DNA of 64,000 bases from Ilyonectria destructans (GCA_020740775.1 JAHEWK010000011.1:868001-932000); one strand, 5' to 3'. Shown: positions 32,435 through 45,431, counted from the stretch's first letter. Notes: a model not told the origin generated them from the sequence alone. Program-made: numbers and translations.

Positions 32435-35400
32435 GGCTTCTTAGAGCAATGCCGAGATGATCTGCAATCGAGCTACCAACCAGGTGCTTATGACCACCTG
32501 AGGCATGCGAAAATGCAGCGAATCTTTTGGGCCGTGTTCCACTTGTGGGAAGAGTTGCTGCAGACAGCCGTGACTGCGCGGGAGGGATTGCAGGCGGGAG
32601 AGTTCTTGTATGAATGCGTAACGCGGTTGGCGGGCGAGCGTGTGTGTGTTATTGTTTAGTTGCTCCAAATGCGGCGGTCCATTGGAGGGGCTGGTGGTGG
32701 GTTATCGTCTGGATGCAGCTATTCGCTTCGGGTTCTCTTCTCATAGTCCTTCGTCTCCTTCTTCTTGGTGGTCCTGCTCAAAGTGAGGACACACGAACGA
32801 AGCAGAAAAGCGAGAGGCGGCGTGAGGCGAGTGATCAACGAACGACAGACACAGTGATTCGCCGACAAAAAGAAGCGGTGGACGAGATCTGAAGGGGAGG
32901 CGAGGGTAGAAAACAGGCCGAGTAAATAGGCCCAATCGCGTGATGGGGGAGGGAAACTGGTGATACGACAACACTGGTGCAAGGCACAGTCAAGCAGGGC
33001 TGGGCAGGACAGATCAGAGGACGAGGAGAAGAATGGATTTCCTTGCAAACAAGTTGTTGGGCGAGGGACGGAGAAATGGGAGAAAGGGCGACAGCCAGGA
33101 TTAAGCCTGCTGGGGGTTGAGGAGCAGATGGAGGTGACCTGTTACTAATGCTAATTTCCTCATATCTGCTGAGACTCTTTGTCCCCTTGATACTTAGATC
33201 CATGATCCCGATGCCCTTTATTTTTGCCTGGCGCCCGCTAAATCCCCGCCAAGCTGAGCAGCGGTGCTCCCGGCATGCGGGATGCGGGATGCGGCCCCTT
33301 CCACCATCAGCAGACGGTTGGACAGGCCGCTTACAGGGGCCTACAGCACATGTTCTAGCGGACCTAGGCCCTATATACGGACCTCGTACCCCCACCAGCC
33401 CTAATTTTCCGGTCGACTAACAGGCTTAACAGCCGCATCCTGCGAGCCCCGCGCGCCTTCATGGGGTGATGCCAGGCTTCGCTTCGCCGTGCTGAGAAGC
33501 ATGTTTAAGAGCTTGGCCTGCATCCGGCCACCGCAAAGCTAGAGATGGAGCTAGGGCTGAAGAGCAGCAGTTGAAAGCTGGAGGTTGGCCGCCACTGCTT
33601 GGAGGCTTAATCGGCCGAGTGAATACGAACTGGCAAGGTGGGCACTAAGCGTCAGTGTGGCTGACTGAGGATCCACAGCGATTGGGTGTTGGGCGGCGTG
33701 CCCAGCGGCGGGCCACCCATCCTCAGCGCACCTCAGCGCCAATGGCACGATCTACACGGCGGGCTGCAGTGGTCCATGAGACTTGCAGGGAACTTTACAG
33801 TGGAGGAGGGCTGGCCCCACGATGCCCGGCATGCCGCAGTCCCAGATATAGTCTTCAGACTAGGGTCGACCTCCAAAAATAGCACTGCCGTCGTCTATCT
33901 TGGGATTGTTCTGGATTCCTGGGATCCTTGGTATCATACGGAGTACGATATTTACGCGGATGCACTGGTGGAATGCCATGCTTCCAACTCCTGGTTCTTG
34001 CTTCCATTCCCGAGCTTTTGGGACATGGCCCTGTCTCTCCCAGTTCATGAGCGACCATAAGCAGGCGAGAGTAAGCGGGCGAGTAAGTCCAAGACACTTT
34101 GGGGTGGATGAGAATGACACCATCCCATGTGCAGACGAGACAGCGGGTAGGCTTATGGAGGTGGCAATTGTAAACGAACGTTGGGTAGATGGCACCTCCG
34201 GGTCCGAGAAGTGGCTGCACTGGCGCTTCTAGGCCACCGGAGTTCGGTTCTCGGAATGCATCCGAACTAGACGTCTCCAGCTGCTTGAGGCTGGAAAACG
34301 AACCGCATCCCAACAAGACCGCACGAGGTGAATGGCCAGCATCCGACAGAGTGTACATGATAGGGTGCGGATCAACCCCAGTCATGCGACATGTGCTTCG
34401 TCCAGTCTAGCAAACCCTGTTTTTGCTTCAAATAAACCCTCCTCACCTGAAAAGCGAGACCTTGGCAGGACAATCTAGCTGCTGCATGCAGAGCTGCAAG
34501 GCGCTGCAGGGCGATGCGAGGTGATTCGAAGTGGTGAGGCGTGGTGTTGTGCTGTTCGTGTTACCACGGACTAGTCCAATCCTGGGGGCGGGCCGTGCAT
34601 GAAAGAAGCCCAGAGCTTTTCGCTGATGCGGTGTGGGTGGTGGTCCTGCAGCTCCGATGGGATGGATGGTTGGACCAGTTGTCAGCGGCTCTGGAAGAAG
34701 CCCGCTGATGACGATGGCGATGACGATGACGCCAGTACCCCATCAGTCACAGCCAAAATTCATCTGGCATGTTTGTCGCAATTCCCACCGGATCATATCA
34801 GACAAAGTTCCGCAGTTCCGCAGTTGTCATGCCCGCAAGCGGCGGTCGTATTCTTCGTCGGAGTTTCAGGCCAGAAATGGAGCACCGCCAGACTGGCACC
34901 AACGCAGGACAAGCCGGGAGGTCGGCAAACGGTGCCTGATCCTACGATGCAGCACGTCGTGATCGGCGCTGGGCCGGTGGGGGGTTGATGTCCTGTCTGC
35001 GCGAACCTCCGTATAGGCTCGTATTTTTTCGTCGGCGGCAAACGGTGACTGCTGAACCCTGCTCGTTCAGGCTCTAATCGGGATAGACGACAATTGCCCC
35101 TCCATCTTCCCTCCTTCAGCGCTCGTTTGGGGTGGGCTGCTCCTCGTAAAGGCTCGCCAACATGTGCTCGGCTAGCATGTCGTCTAAGTAACTCCCCAAA
35201 CCGGCGAATGCCCTCCCCAAGTTAGAATCAGTCCCACCTGAAGAGTCTTTGACATGACGTTAGTTGAGAAGCATGGGTGGTTAGCCTGAATGCAGGGCTA
35301 GCCGATTTGAACCCCTCCACACACCACTTGCTGTTGGTTGTCAGTGGCTTATTTCTGGCAGTCCTACCCTAAACCTCGCCGAACAGTTCCGCAGTCGACA

Positions 35401-36641
35401 GTGCAGAGTTGCTTTGGATGACTGCTTCTTGAATATGCTGTGTGATAAATGTGCTCATGAAGTGATTTTTACGTGGGTGGCTGAACATCTACTACCATTG
35501 TTGCTTCTCTCGAGGCATATGGTGGAATCTTGTTCCAATTTCTTAGTGGTCGATTCAGTACGGAAATCCAAAATACCATCACATGCCATCTCATTGTCTA
35601 GACTACACAGTCAAAGAATAAAATGACACCGCAATGCTCTATTATACGTCTCCAAGTCAAATATACGAGTAGTATCCATAAAAAAAGTATACAGGTCCAG
35701 AATACAACTTGTGCTCAAGCTACCTCATGTTCCTGCAGCGACGTCGCCCAGGATTCCCAGGCGGCGCGTCACAGTGGCTTGCATGATCTCGTCGCATCCG
35801 TGAGTTGCATTCACTAGGGTTTTTGCAGTTCGATGGGCAGTCGCAGAGCAAAGGACCTCAACATTTGACGGGTGGCGCTACGCATCGCCAACAAGACCGA
35901 GGAGCCGACGGTTGGGATACAGAGTCACTCCCCACCGAGGAACGACCTACAATTCTGTTTGTAAAATATCCATCTGTCGGCTGTGACCATTCGGAATCCG
36001 GGGTATTTGGGAACTATCTCTTCAATTCAGTTCCATTTGACATAGGGCTACTCGGGCTCCTCGGGCTCCAGGCGTAAGGTCGTCATGCTGAGCTGAGGCG
36101 CGATGTAACCATTCTTCAAGATTACAATCCCATCCCCAGCACAGTGACAATCCAACGAGATGGTGACCATGACCGAGATGCCGCCTCTGAGTTGAATTTA
36201 TGGCCGAATTGAAATGAACTTCTACAAGACTTCAACTTGTTCTCAGCTGGTCAAGTGGGTGTTTGCTCACACCTCAAGTCACCCACCATCCACGAGACTA
36301 GCTTTGTATTTTCATGTATCTTGAAAGTGGCGGTGTAGCAATTCGAAACCTACCTAGGGGCATTCATCTACCAGCCTGGGAAATTGGCCTTCCAATTTGC
36401 ATCAGCAGAGCTTCATTCACGTCGAGATCGCAGCATTCTGAGGGTTGAAGCTGAAGTGGGGCGATTTGATTACCTAAGGCTGTGGCAAGGTCGGGGCCAT
36501 TTTATCCGGCAGGGCATCGTGTCCCCGCTCACGTGATGGTCGCCTCCCACTGAGCACACAACCTTTGCCAAATTCCCCAAAAATCTTTGGTGCGCCTCCG
36601 TCGTCGATTCATCATCCACATCACCAACTAAATCAATCACC
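32435..36641. other. 4.2-kb gene-poor stretch
   Basis: It begins with the promoter of the Ser/Pro-rich gene and ends with the promoter of ribosomal protein eS30. Frames such as 33855-34385 (-) and 33686-34060 (+) are shadows of each other and match nothing known. A GATGACGATGGCGATGACGATGACG microrepeat-like run is seen near 34707-34732. No tRNA is found; a TTCAAAT at about 35310 does not sit in a pairing stem. Confidence 0.45.
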
Positions 36642-37022
36642 ATGGGTAAAGTTCACGGATCTCTCGCCCGTGCCGGTATGTTGACCTTCCTTTTCGTGAT
36701 GCCCGTTGTTCATCATTGCTGACATTTCCACAGGCAAGGTCAAGTCTCAGACCCCCAAAGTACGATTCCTCGATCCTATCCCATCCCGTCCCGACGATCA
36801 CGATGACTGACCATCCCGCCCTACAGGTTGAGGCCCAGGAGAAGGCTAAGGTCCCCAAGGGCCGTGCTCTCAAGCGCCTCAAGTACACCCGACGATTCGT
36901 CAACGTCACCCTGACCGGTGGCAAGCGGAAGGTGAGCAGAACGCTTCGCGTTGCGATTTCTTCGGGAGGAACGGGAGCGCTGACTCCGTCAACAGATGAA
37001 CCCCAACCCCGGCGCTGCCTAA
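36642..37022 (+). CDS. rps30: 40S ribosomal protein eS30
   Basis: Four small exons (36642-36675, 36734-36759, 36827-36931, 36996-37022) total 192 bases and give 63 residues, the normal size of fungal eS30. It starts [20 protein letters not shown], contains the basic core [16 protein letters not shown] and ends in MNPNPGAA. The protein sits in the 40S head region near the decoding centre. It is the bare ribosomal form, with no ubiquitin-like (Fau) fusion at the N-terminus, as in other fungi. All introns have GT..AG ends. The last exon encodes only eight residues. The plus-strand frame running on to 37444 comes from intron read-through and is not part of the protein. Confidence 0.95.
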
Positions 37023-37738
37023 ACGACTGGTTTTGCTATGCGAGGATATGCAGCACAGGGAAGTTTGCGAAATCGTTCACCGATGGATACTTCAATCAGC
37101 AATGGGAAGATGGACTAGTCGGGTCACTTGATAGGCTGAGCATCCTCGACGGAACGAGAGATGTGAAGAAGCACTACGGCTCTACGGCGTCTGGTGTCGG
37201 TTGTCAATACAACACACATTTGTTCGCAACTTTTGAGACGCGCTCCACGGCGCGGTCCTATGTGATGACTACTTGGAAGTTCTTGACGAAGCTTAATCCT
37301 AAGGAGACCAAGCTGGGAGTGATGAAGCAGCCGTTGGCGCGGTGGGCGCCAGGCTCCGTGGTGCTTGGGAACATCGTAGACCTGTTTCTTGGCCCCGCCG
37401 TCACGGCGAGTGACTCACGCCGGCGAGCCCAGGGTCAGGCTTAAGATGACGCCTTGTCAGACGATGGAATTACTGAAGACACGCCTCCCCGACAATTACC
37501 TCGAACAAGCCGTCAACGACGGATAAACTATTGATAGCGTAGCTACGATCTCCTCAATAATCCCCAATGAGATGCCTGACGTAGGTCCAGCTGAGGCTGC
37601 TCAAATGGAAAAATCACGTGATATGAATTCTTGACCTTCAGCGACGCCTCTTCTGCCCGTGAAGAGCCTCATCTCACCGCGACCACGCCTCCACGACTTC
37701 GAACTTCTCAACCCCTCCCCCCGACCGTACCCTTCACA
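37023..37738. other. Intergenic region
   Basis: The eS30 3' region and the Y14 promoter lie here. An open frame from 37020 to 37444 continues an eS30 intron frame and is not supported as coding. Confidence 0.5.
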
Positions 37739-38331
37739 ATGGCTGACGTAGAGATGGATGTCGACGTCGAGGTCGACAATGCGTCACCCCCTCCCCCCGT
37801 GCGCAACGAGGGCGACATGCAAACGCACAGCAAGGCTACCGCCGTGCGCTCCATCGAGGGCTGGATCATCGTTGTGACAAACGTCCACGAGGAGGCCGAC
37901 GAGGAGGCTCTTCAAGACATGTTTGGCGAGTTTGGAGAGATCAAGAACATGCACCTTAACCTGGACCGCCGGAGTGGTTACGTCAAGGTAAGGATGACGG
38001 AAACGCCCTGACTGTCCCCGCGACTTGAACTTCGACCGACGTGGATACCTATTTCTCGAAGAGGGCACATCGCTGACCATGCACTCTGCTATAGGGCTAT
38101 GCGTTGATCGAGTACACTACCCTCGAGGAGGCCCGCGCCGCTATCGACGGCGCCCACGACACCAAGCTGCTCGAACAGTCCGTCCAAGTCGACTTCGCCT
38201 TCGTGCGCCCCCCGCCGGGAGGCAAGGGCGGCCGCGGCGGCCGTGGCGCTGGTGGCCGCAGGGGAGGACGCAGCCGCAGCCGAAGCCCCGAGGCCAAGGC
38301 GCGCGAGGAGCCTGCCGAGGAGCGCGAGTGA
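37739..38331 (+). CDS. RNA-binding protein Y14 (RBM8A), exon junction complex
   Basis: Two exons (37739-37987 and 38095-38331) give 161 residues. An acidic N-terminus (about 1-37) leads into one RRM at about 42-120, with RNP2 WIIVVTNV and RNP1 SGYVKGYALIEY, the latter rebuilt by the splice. [20 protein letters not shown] and DKLLEQ-like positions match Y14, and the tail is Gly/Arg-rich ending in SRSRSPE and EERE. Y14 pairs with Mago to lock eIF4A3 on spliced mRNA as the exon junction complex, acting in the nucleus and on exported mRNA. The Arg/Ser tail is a likely phosphorylation target. The family usually has 150-175 residues, so the length fits. Confidence 0.93.
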
Positions 38332-39016
38332 AGCGAGAGCAAGGACGCGCTGGTTCAGGACACAACACATGCTGTGATGCGGCACGGGAGGAGATGAAAA
38401 AAGTAAAAAGTATAAGAGGGAATTGCCGATGTGGTCGCGAACACGTCGGCATGTCTAATCTCATTCTACGAGGTATGTCGGCCCCATCCAGGCTCGTTCG
38501 GGGCGTATTTGACAGAGGAATAGACCAAAACAAGGTTGGACATATACGCCCTTATGGCCACACAATTGGCAGTCTCTCAACGACCGAGATGAGCTGTCGA
38601 TGCGCCTACGATGGGGAAATAATACTTAGACCTGGCCACGCGCTTTCTGAGTATTCTGGTACACGTCTTGCTTGGGTCTTCCGGGGCAAGATCGGTATCG
38701 TGACAATCAATGTTAAACTGGGAGCACGGCGCTGAAAGCGATATTGAACGTCGGGTGTTTCACTGATCAAATTTGTCGGACTGAAAGACCAGAGTTCAAG
38801 CTACCTCAATTCACATGTTGCCCTCTAATATGACCACGCATATTCGTGCCGGCTAAGAATGATATTTCATCTCGAGGCCTGCTTGGGCCTCGGTCATCAA
38901 CGTCGATAAAAGAGTGACAAGAACCAGAAACATCACATCCATCCAACCCTAGTGATTGCTTTCAATGCATCGCACAGCCGCAGAATGGCTCATTTCGTTT
39001 GCTACGCTTGGTGTCT
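38332..39016. other. Convergent intergenic region
   Basis: The 3' ends of Y14 (+) and the beta-glucosidase (-) face each other here. Only downstream sequence for both is expected and nothing else is seen. Confidence 0.5.
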
Positions 39017-41903
39017 TCAAAACACCCAGGTAAATGACTCCTTCACTTGGAATTTCGTTGTTCGTCTGCACCGGTTAGTCATGCCGCCAAGGAGTTGCTT
39101 AATACCAATCCTTACCTTATATCTGCGCTCGACGCTCCAATGAGGACCTGGAAAGCACCCTCTTCAGCGATCCACCCGGGAATCGCCTCATCATAGTACC
39201 CCACCGCATACTTGTCTAGGTCGATGATAATGTGTCTCGTCTCGTCCGCCTCGAGGAACACTTTCTCAAAGGCCACGAGCTCCTTCTCGGGCCGCGGTAG
39301 GCGGCTCTTCTCGTCGCGGACGTAGACCTGGACGATTTCGGCGCCGGCGCGGGCCCCGACGTTGGAAATGGCGAGCGTGATCTTGATGCTCCCGTCCGCG
39401 GTGAGCGTGCGCGATGAGACCTCCGGACGGCCGTACTCAAACGTCGTGTAGGAGAGGCCGTGGCCGAAGGGGAACAGTGGCGTGATCTTGGCGTGGTCGT
39501 AGTGCTTGTACCCGACGTACAGGCCCTCGCCGTACAGTACCTTCTCGTTCTCACCAGGCCATGTGTGCCATGCCGGGGTGTGCTCAATGCGTCTTGGAAA
39601 CGTGGACTGCGCAATTTTTTAGTAAGACATAGCGGTGCTTGTGCCTCAGGGATAACTTACCGGAAGCTTTCCACTTGGGCTCTCTATGCCGAAAATGACA
39701 TCGGCTAGGGCATTGCCTGCCTCCTGACCCTGATACCATCCCTGAATGATGACGGGAACCTGGTCAACCCAGGGCATATGAACCGGACTGCCGGACTGGT
39801 TGACGACAATGGTACGGGGGTTGGCTTTTACGACGGCTTCAATAAGACGGTCCTGAGTCCCGTCAACAGGGAGGTCCATGGTTTGACGGTCGTAGCCCTC
39901 TGATTCCCACTCAGCATCAACTCCAACAATGACCACAGCCACGTCCGCAGCCCGGGCAGTTTCGACAGCTTCCTGGATGTAGTCGACTTGGTCCTGCTCC
40001 TTGAATCCAATGCGACAACCACCATACTTGTGCGTTATTCCGAACTGCTTCTGCTTCGAAAGCGGACGCAGCTCGTTTGTCATTTCAACCTTGAGCTCCA
40101 CCGGCTTGGTAGCCTCCATGTCGACATCGACAAGGTAGTCTATCGAGCCGTCAAACATGGCCTCTCCCTCCTCAGTCCACTCCCAGAGATCAAGGACCGG
40201 CTTCCCATCGACGTAGAGCTTTCCGGGGCCGACGCTCATGAAGCTAACTGTGTGCTTGCCTGTTGTCGACGGGGTCAGATACGTCGTTGCGATGGCGGAC
40301 CACTCAGGGCCAACCTGGCTGAGCGGTGCCGAGTCCCACAGAAAGAGATCAGTGTTGGTCCGACGCTGAATGACAACTGGGCTGCCCTGAAACTTGTCAC
40401 CAGCGTACCAGTCGATAGTGACTCCAGGCTTTCCAGACTTGTCAGAGCAGTACTTGGATGCAACAGGGAGCCACTTGTGAATATGGCAACCCTGAGCAAA
40501 GGTGACATCCTTCTCTGCAACCTGGCGGATGCTTTCAAGAGGGATGGTGTTGTAGTACGGGTTGAGACTTGCGCTTCCACCGCCACCTGCAATGGCGCGG
40601 TTGGCGTTGGGTCCGATGACGGCGACCTTGGTGGTTTTGGGGCAGAGGGGAAGGATGCTGTCGTTGTTCTTGAGAAGCGTCAGGCCCTCATGGCCGGCTG
40701 TTCGGATAAGCTTCCTGGTTTCCTCTCGGTCGTCCATGCGCTCAGGCACCTCTGGTGACATGTCACCTCCTTTGAGACGCTCAACCAGTGTAAGGACGTT
40801 TTCAGCAGCCCGGTCTATGTCATTCATACTGATTTCTCCTTCATTCGCGGCGGCGATGAGTTTGTCAAGCCGCCATTTCGAGGAGTAGGGGAATTCAATG
40901 TCGCATCCAGCCTGAACAGATTCCACAGTCGAGTTGGTGCCACCCCAATCAGACACAACAGTGCTATAACAAGTCAGCAAGAGCAGCTGTCAGTCAAGAA
41001 GAGAGATGCTGACCCGTCATAGCCCCACTCTCCACGCAGAATATCTTTCAGAGTATGCTTGTTCATGTCGCAGTGCACGCCATTCAGGAGGTTGTACGAG
41101 CACATGAGAGCCCATGGATTTGCTTCCCGAACGGCAATCTCGAATGGTCGAAGATATAGCTCGCGAAGTGTTCGTTGAGTCATGAGCGAATCTATTGTAA
41201 GCCTATGCGTTTCTTGTTCGTTGCCGACGAAATCTGCGTCTTGTTAGGTATACCAGAATATCTCAAAGCCCTAAATCAACTTACGTTTGATAGTCGCAGC
41301 CACTCCTCTATCCTGAAGCCCCTTGATATATTGTGCGGCCAGTTTACCCGTAAGGAGAGGGTCTTCGGAGAAGGACTCGAAGTTTCGACCGCCAAGGGGA
41401 TGTCGGTGCATGCAGACGGTAGGGGCGAGAAGCATCTCGGCCGACCTTGCTCGTGTCTCAGCAGCTAGGTGTTGCCCAACTTCGTAGAGAAGATTCTTAT
41501 TCCATGTAGCTGCCAAGGATATGCCACAAGGGAATAGTGCGGCCTGTGATATTTAGCATGACCGTCGGCCGCAAATGGAAAAAGATCTAACCTTGGTACC
41601 GCCCACAAAGATACCTCCACGAGCGCCATTTGGGCCGTCGGTGGTTTTGATGGCCGGAATACCCTTCTCAGGAATGGCCTTTGTCCTCCAAAAGTCGGCC
41701 GCGGTGAGTAAGGAAACCTGGGAGGTCAGCAGAGATTCATCAAAACGATCAACTGGTCAACAAACCTTTTCCTTTAAGCTCAGATTTGCCAATTTCTCTC
41801 TGGCTGCCAAGCGAGTGTTCTTGAGCAGTTTATTCTTCTGTTGCGGGCTGCATGGCGGAGAGTATTCCGTATCAGGGGTTGAAGGGGTGTTTGAGTCGTT
41901 CAT
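39017..41903 (-). CDS. GH3 beta-glucosidase with PA14 domain
   Basis: Seven exons (41766-41903, 41592-41717, 41285-41543, 41014-41233, 39661-40963, 39116-39606, 39017-39065) total 2586 bases and give 861 residues. The GH3 N-terminal barrel shows DGPNGARGG, KHFVGNEQE and the nucleophile Asp253 in TVVSDWGG. A PA14 insert (about 425-560) interrupts the second domain; Glu603 in SEGYDR is the likely acid/base. A fibronectin III-like domain (about 740-850) closes the protein, ending in KESFTWVF from a 49-base last exon after a 50-base intron. There is no signal peptide (MNDSNTPSTPDTEY), so it is probably intracellular, splitting imported cellobiose or other beta-glucosides. Without the last intron the protein would stop after GASSADIR. 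Confidence 0.93.
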
Positions 41904-44362
41904 CTTGAAAGTAGAAATAACCACGTTGTCTTATAAAAGTCTTTCAACGAAATGCTTGAGTTAGTTTGGTCCCCGAATGAACTCTTCTGTGTGATGTGAT
42001 GTCGCTATTGCTTTGCAACCTACCTTCTGGGCTCGTGGGGGACGGCTGACGGGGACGGCTGACAAGGAAGAATGGACACGGCGCAGGATCACAAACCACA
42101 GATATGGAAATCGTCCCAACTTGGCCTAGATTGGACGAAGGACATGCACTTCACCAGTTAGAACCTGTGTGAATGTGAGGAAGGTTGCGTTGGTAGGGGG
42201 AGGCAGGTCGGAATATGGGCGCCAAAGATGCACAGGTGACAGCGCCTAGCTTATACGGGCAACCTGATTCTGAGATGCAAGTATGCGTAAATGAGAGTGG
42301 CATTTGCTGCTTAACCATATCGAACCAAAGTCGTGCGTCTTTTCGAGGGGGACATAATTCTAGTAATAGTTTGGAAGGCTTCCACACTCGCAGAAGCTGG
42401 GGTGGGAGTGTGGTTCCGGGGCTCCCGCCTGGTGAGGTAGACAGCCTCGGGATGTTACTGCGTCTGAATTGCTGCGCCCTGAAGGGGAAACGGAGGCAGC
42501 AACCTATGGGAACGGGAGGGGATAGCAACGGAGCTTCCGGAATACCGCCGGCGAGCAGACGCGGAGACAAGTGGAGATTGCAGGGGATCGACGGACGTTG
42601 GGTTAGGATGTGGGAGAAATGCAACTGCTTGCAGCGGATGGACGAGCTAGCGTGTTTCGATGCTATAACGACATCGGTCTGAACGGACCGTGTGAGCGGT
42701 AGCCAACCCCAAGCGGACAATGCCGTACCATTTGAGGTCATCTGACACAGAGAGCACTGAAGGCAATTGCTGATGTGTGGACGTGCGGTGCAAGGAGGAT
42801 AAGGCAGCAGGCATGTAGAGGGTTAGTACAATGACTGTGCATCGTCATGAGTTGGGCGATCAGAGGTGGCGGTCATGCAATGTTGAATGATGACCGGACC
42901 ATATTGTCCAGAGGGCTGCCACGTTGCACGGCTACTCGACAGGTAGCGGGCGGAGAGAGATCTCGATGTTGGCAAAACGACGAGATCCAATCCCAATACT
43001 GGCAAAGGACGGGAACGGCTCTGTTTGGGCGTTGAGGAGAGGAGCGTGGAGATTTTCCCCACGACGCTTCAACGGAACGCTGGAGACAGCACCGACGGCC
43101 TGGGAATGAGGTGCAGACCCAGGGCCCTGGGTGTGATCCTTGGAGGCGGCTCGGTCCAGAACCGTAGAGACCATGTCGCCACGGCTGATCATCCCATAAT
43201 GCAGGCATGTAGCGTAGCGTACCGAGGACGTAGATGCGAGGCCTGGGATGCGAGGGATGCGATTACCGGGTGCCAAGTGGCCGACCAGGGCCAGCCAACA
43301 ATCCGACAGCAGTCATTCATTTCGCACCAGTCATTTCACACCAGCCAGGCGATGCGCTGCGGCAGTGCAGCCGTAAAAGAAGGTGTGCGGTGCTTCGGGC
43401 CGGGATTCCTTTGGCTCGGCGGCGCGACCGGGACGAGCGAGAGCCGCACATGCGCTAATATCCCCAGGTCGAGCCATGGATGGAGATGGAGTCGGCGACC
43501 ATGATAAACGGCTTCGGCCCCACGTTCCTGGGAGATAGATCAACAACTGATAACAATTATGCGTATACGAATGATGCTGCTCTTCCTCTCGGCAGTATCC
43601 AGCATGGCTTGACAGAAACCGGGTGTTTGTTCCGGCTAGAGCTGATGACCGAGAACCTTCTTTGTCGGGCCGCGGATTGTTGGTGTAACTCTGGACGAAA
43701 CAGACTGACTGCAAGGTTTTGGTGTTGGAGCTTTAAAGGTCCCGGGAAGGCGGGCAAGTTGTGTTTGTGCAGGTAACCCAATCAAGAAAGACCCATTTCC
43801 GTTCCTGACCAAGAACCTTCCTTCCCAAGGCGACGAGAATTGTTTCATTCCTGGTGCCTCACTGCTCAGGCGCCGAATCAGGTCAGTAGGCTGAGAAACA
43901 CCAAGGAATAAAAAAAACCATTCCGCCTCGAAACATCTTGCTGCAATCGCACACACCTCTCTGCGACTCCATCACCAACCATGTGCACCTGCGTCATGGC
44001 TCTCGACCGTCGGCCGGTTCACGATCTCAGCGACCGACCTAGTGCCACGGCGCTGGCCACCGAGATCCGCCGTTCCAGGTCGGCAATCAACAACCATGGG
44101 CTTAAGTCGCCCGGTTGCGTCTAAAATCCTTTATCCGTGACTCTGGTCCTTGCATCGACACTTCACCTCTCGAGGCAGACGGACGCAAAGCATCGGCGCA
44201 GTGCATCGCAATCGCCCGCTCCAGATCTTATTCCCCGAACCCCCCTGCGTCATCCACACGTCGTATCCCCTCGTGCTTCGCGCGCCACGTCTCAGATCAA
44301 TCACGGCGCAGCTGCGTCGGCCGCCTTAGTGGCGCATTTTGCTCACCTTGGGGCGCTGAGCC
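41904..44362. other. Divergent intergenic region with possible uORF
   Basis: About 2.5 kb between the starts of the beta-glucosidase (-) and the DUF202 gene (+), so it should carry both promoters. Frames such as 42151-42741 (-) and 42215-42682 (+) overlap antisense to each other and match nothing. A short upstream ORF at 43981-44124 is listed separately. Confidence 0.45.
43981..44124 (+). promoter_or_regulatory. Candidate upstream ORF of the DUF202 gene
   Basis: An ATG in good context (CAACCATG) begins a 47-codon frame that opens MCTCVMALDRRP and stops at TAA 44122-44124, 239 bases before the DUF202 start. If the transcript begins upstream of 43981, this frame would be met first by ribosomes and could lower translation of the main ORF. 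The transcript start is unknown. Confidence 0.3.
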
Positions 44363-45431
44363 ATGCATTCCCGGGGCCGCCCCCGTTCCAATTCGGCAAT
44401 CTCGCTCGACGAGCTCGATTCGCAGTCGCACTCTCGTGTCAATCGCTCTTCAACCAGCAGCGGAAGCCATGGACCGTCGTCCCAAGACCAGGACCAGGGC
44501 CAGGACCGAGAATTTGACGATGATGAACACGAGCACGAGAATGAGCTTGGGCATGTTCCTTCGGAGCCACGTGGAGCAGGGACCGCCGGCACGGCGGGCT
44601 CTGAATCCGGCGCCCGATCCGAGACGCCGCCGCCTTGGCCCAAGAGGCCTATCTCGCGCCTGGCCAGCGCCTGGGGATCCCATGTTAGCTGCGAAGTTGA
44701 CTTTGCCGCCTCCCGCGATCATCTAGGTACACGATTCCCTCTTCATCTCATCTCTGCTACTTTCACATGCTTCCTCATCTTTCATATTTTGTCGGCTTAG
44801 CTGTACATTAATCTTCCCGCCCAGTGGCAACCCCGATCAGAATCGGAGGACCTTCCTCCTTATTCACTTGCATACTTCATTATTGTGGCCCCCGAACCAT
44901 CTTTCCCATGTCTTAATGCTTCTTTTATATGTCCTCGATATGGCACTCGCAACTTGTACCTCCGAGTTTCCCCCTGCATCCGTGGCATGTCATCGATGTA
45001 GTTGATGATCCCGAACCGTTACTGACCTGGAGACTGCACTGTAGCGCTTGAGCGAACCTTTCTTGGTTATCTGAGGACCTCAATGATGATGTCTATGCTC
45101 GGTACCGCGATTGCTCAGCTTTTCAACCTCGCACACAATGACTTAGGCTTTGGTTACAACCGGGTAGGGAAGCCGCTAGCGTCTGCATGTTTCGCCTTTT
45201 CCATCGCGACGATACTTCTTGGAGCGGTACGCAGTTGGAGGCACCAACGCTCCATGATATCCGGGAGAGCGTTGACTGGTGGATTTGAGATTCACCTTCT
45301 TGGTATCGGGACGTGTGTGGTATGATTTCCCTTTTGTGCTCAATGAAACCACTCTAACATCTTAGCTTCTTGTTGTATTTTTCGGATTCATGGTTGGAAT
45401 CGATGCTACCATAGTGGCCACCGAAGACTGA
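44363..45431 (+). CDS. DUF202 (YidH-like) membrane protein
   Basis: Three exons (44363-44726, 45045-45319, 45366-45431) total 705 bases, giving 234 residues. The N-terminal half is polar and acidic (QDQDQGQDREFDDDEHEHENE) with many SP/TP-type sites, so it is probably cytosolic and disordered. The DUF202 core starts at about 110 with RDHLALERTFLGYLRTSMMM, rebuilt by the first splice; the 'ANERTFLxWLRT' consensus is clear. Three membrane segments follow, the last ending in FMVGIDATIVATED. DUF202 proteins are small membrane proteins of unknown function in bacteria and fungi; the yeast relative is vacuolar and linked to phosphate or inositol polyphosphate-related complexes. Intron 1 is unusually long for this window (318 bases). 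Confidence 0.88.

Noticed and set aside
35300..35320. tRNA B-box-like TTCAAAT on the minus strand
   Set aside because: The flanking bases do not form a five-pair T stem and no acceptor or anticodon arms are present.
36716..37444. 242-codon frame overlapping eS30
   Set aside because: It reads through two introns and past the eS30 stop in the wrong frame for its last exon; only the short spliced form matches the ribosomal protein.
44115..44726. 203-codon frame overlapping DUF202 exon 1
   Set aside because: It begins without an ATG in context and is in a different frame from the spliced DUF202 protein, which has a clear family match.
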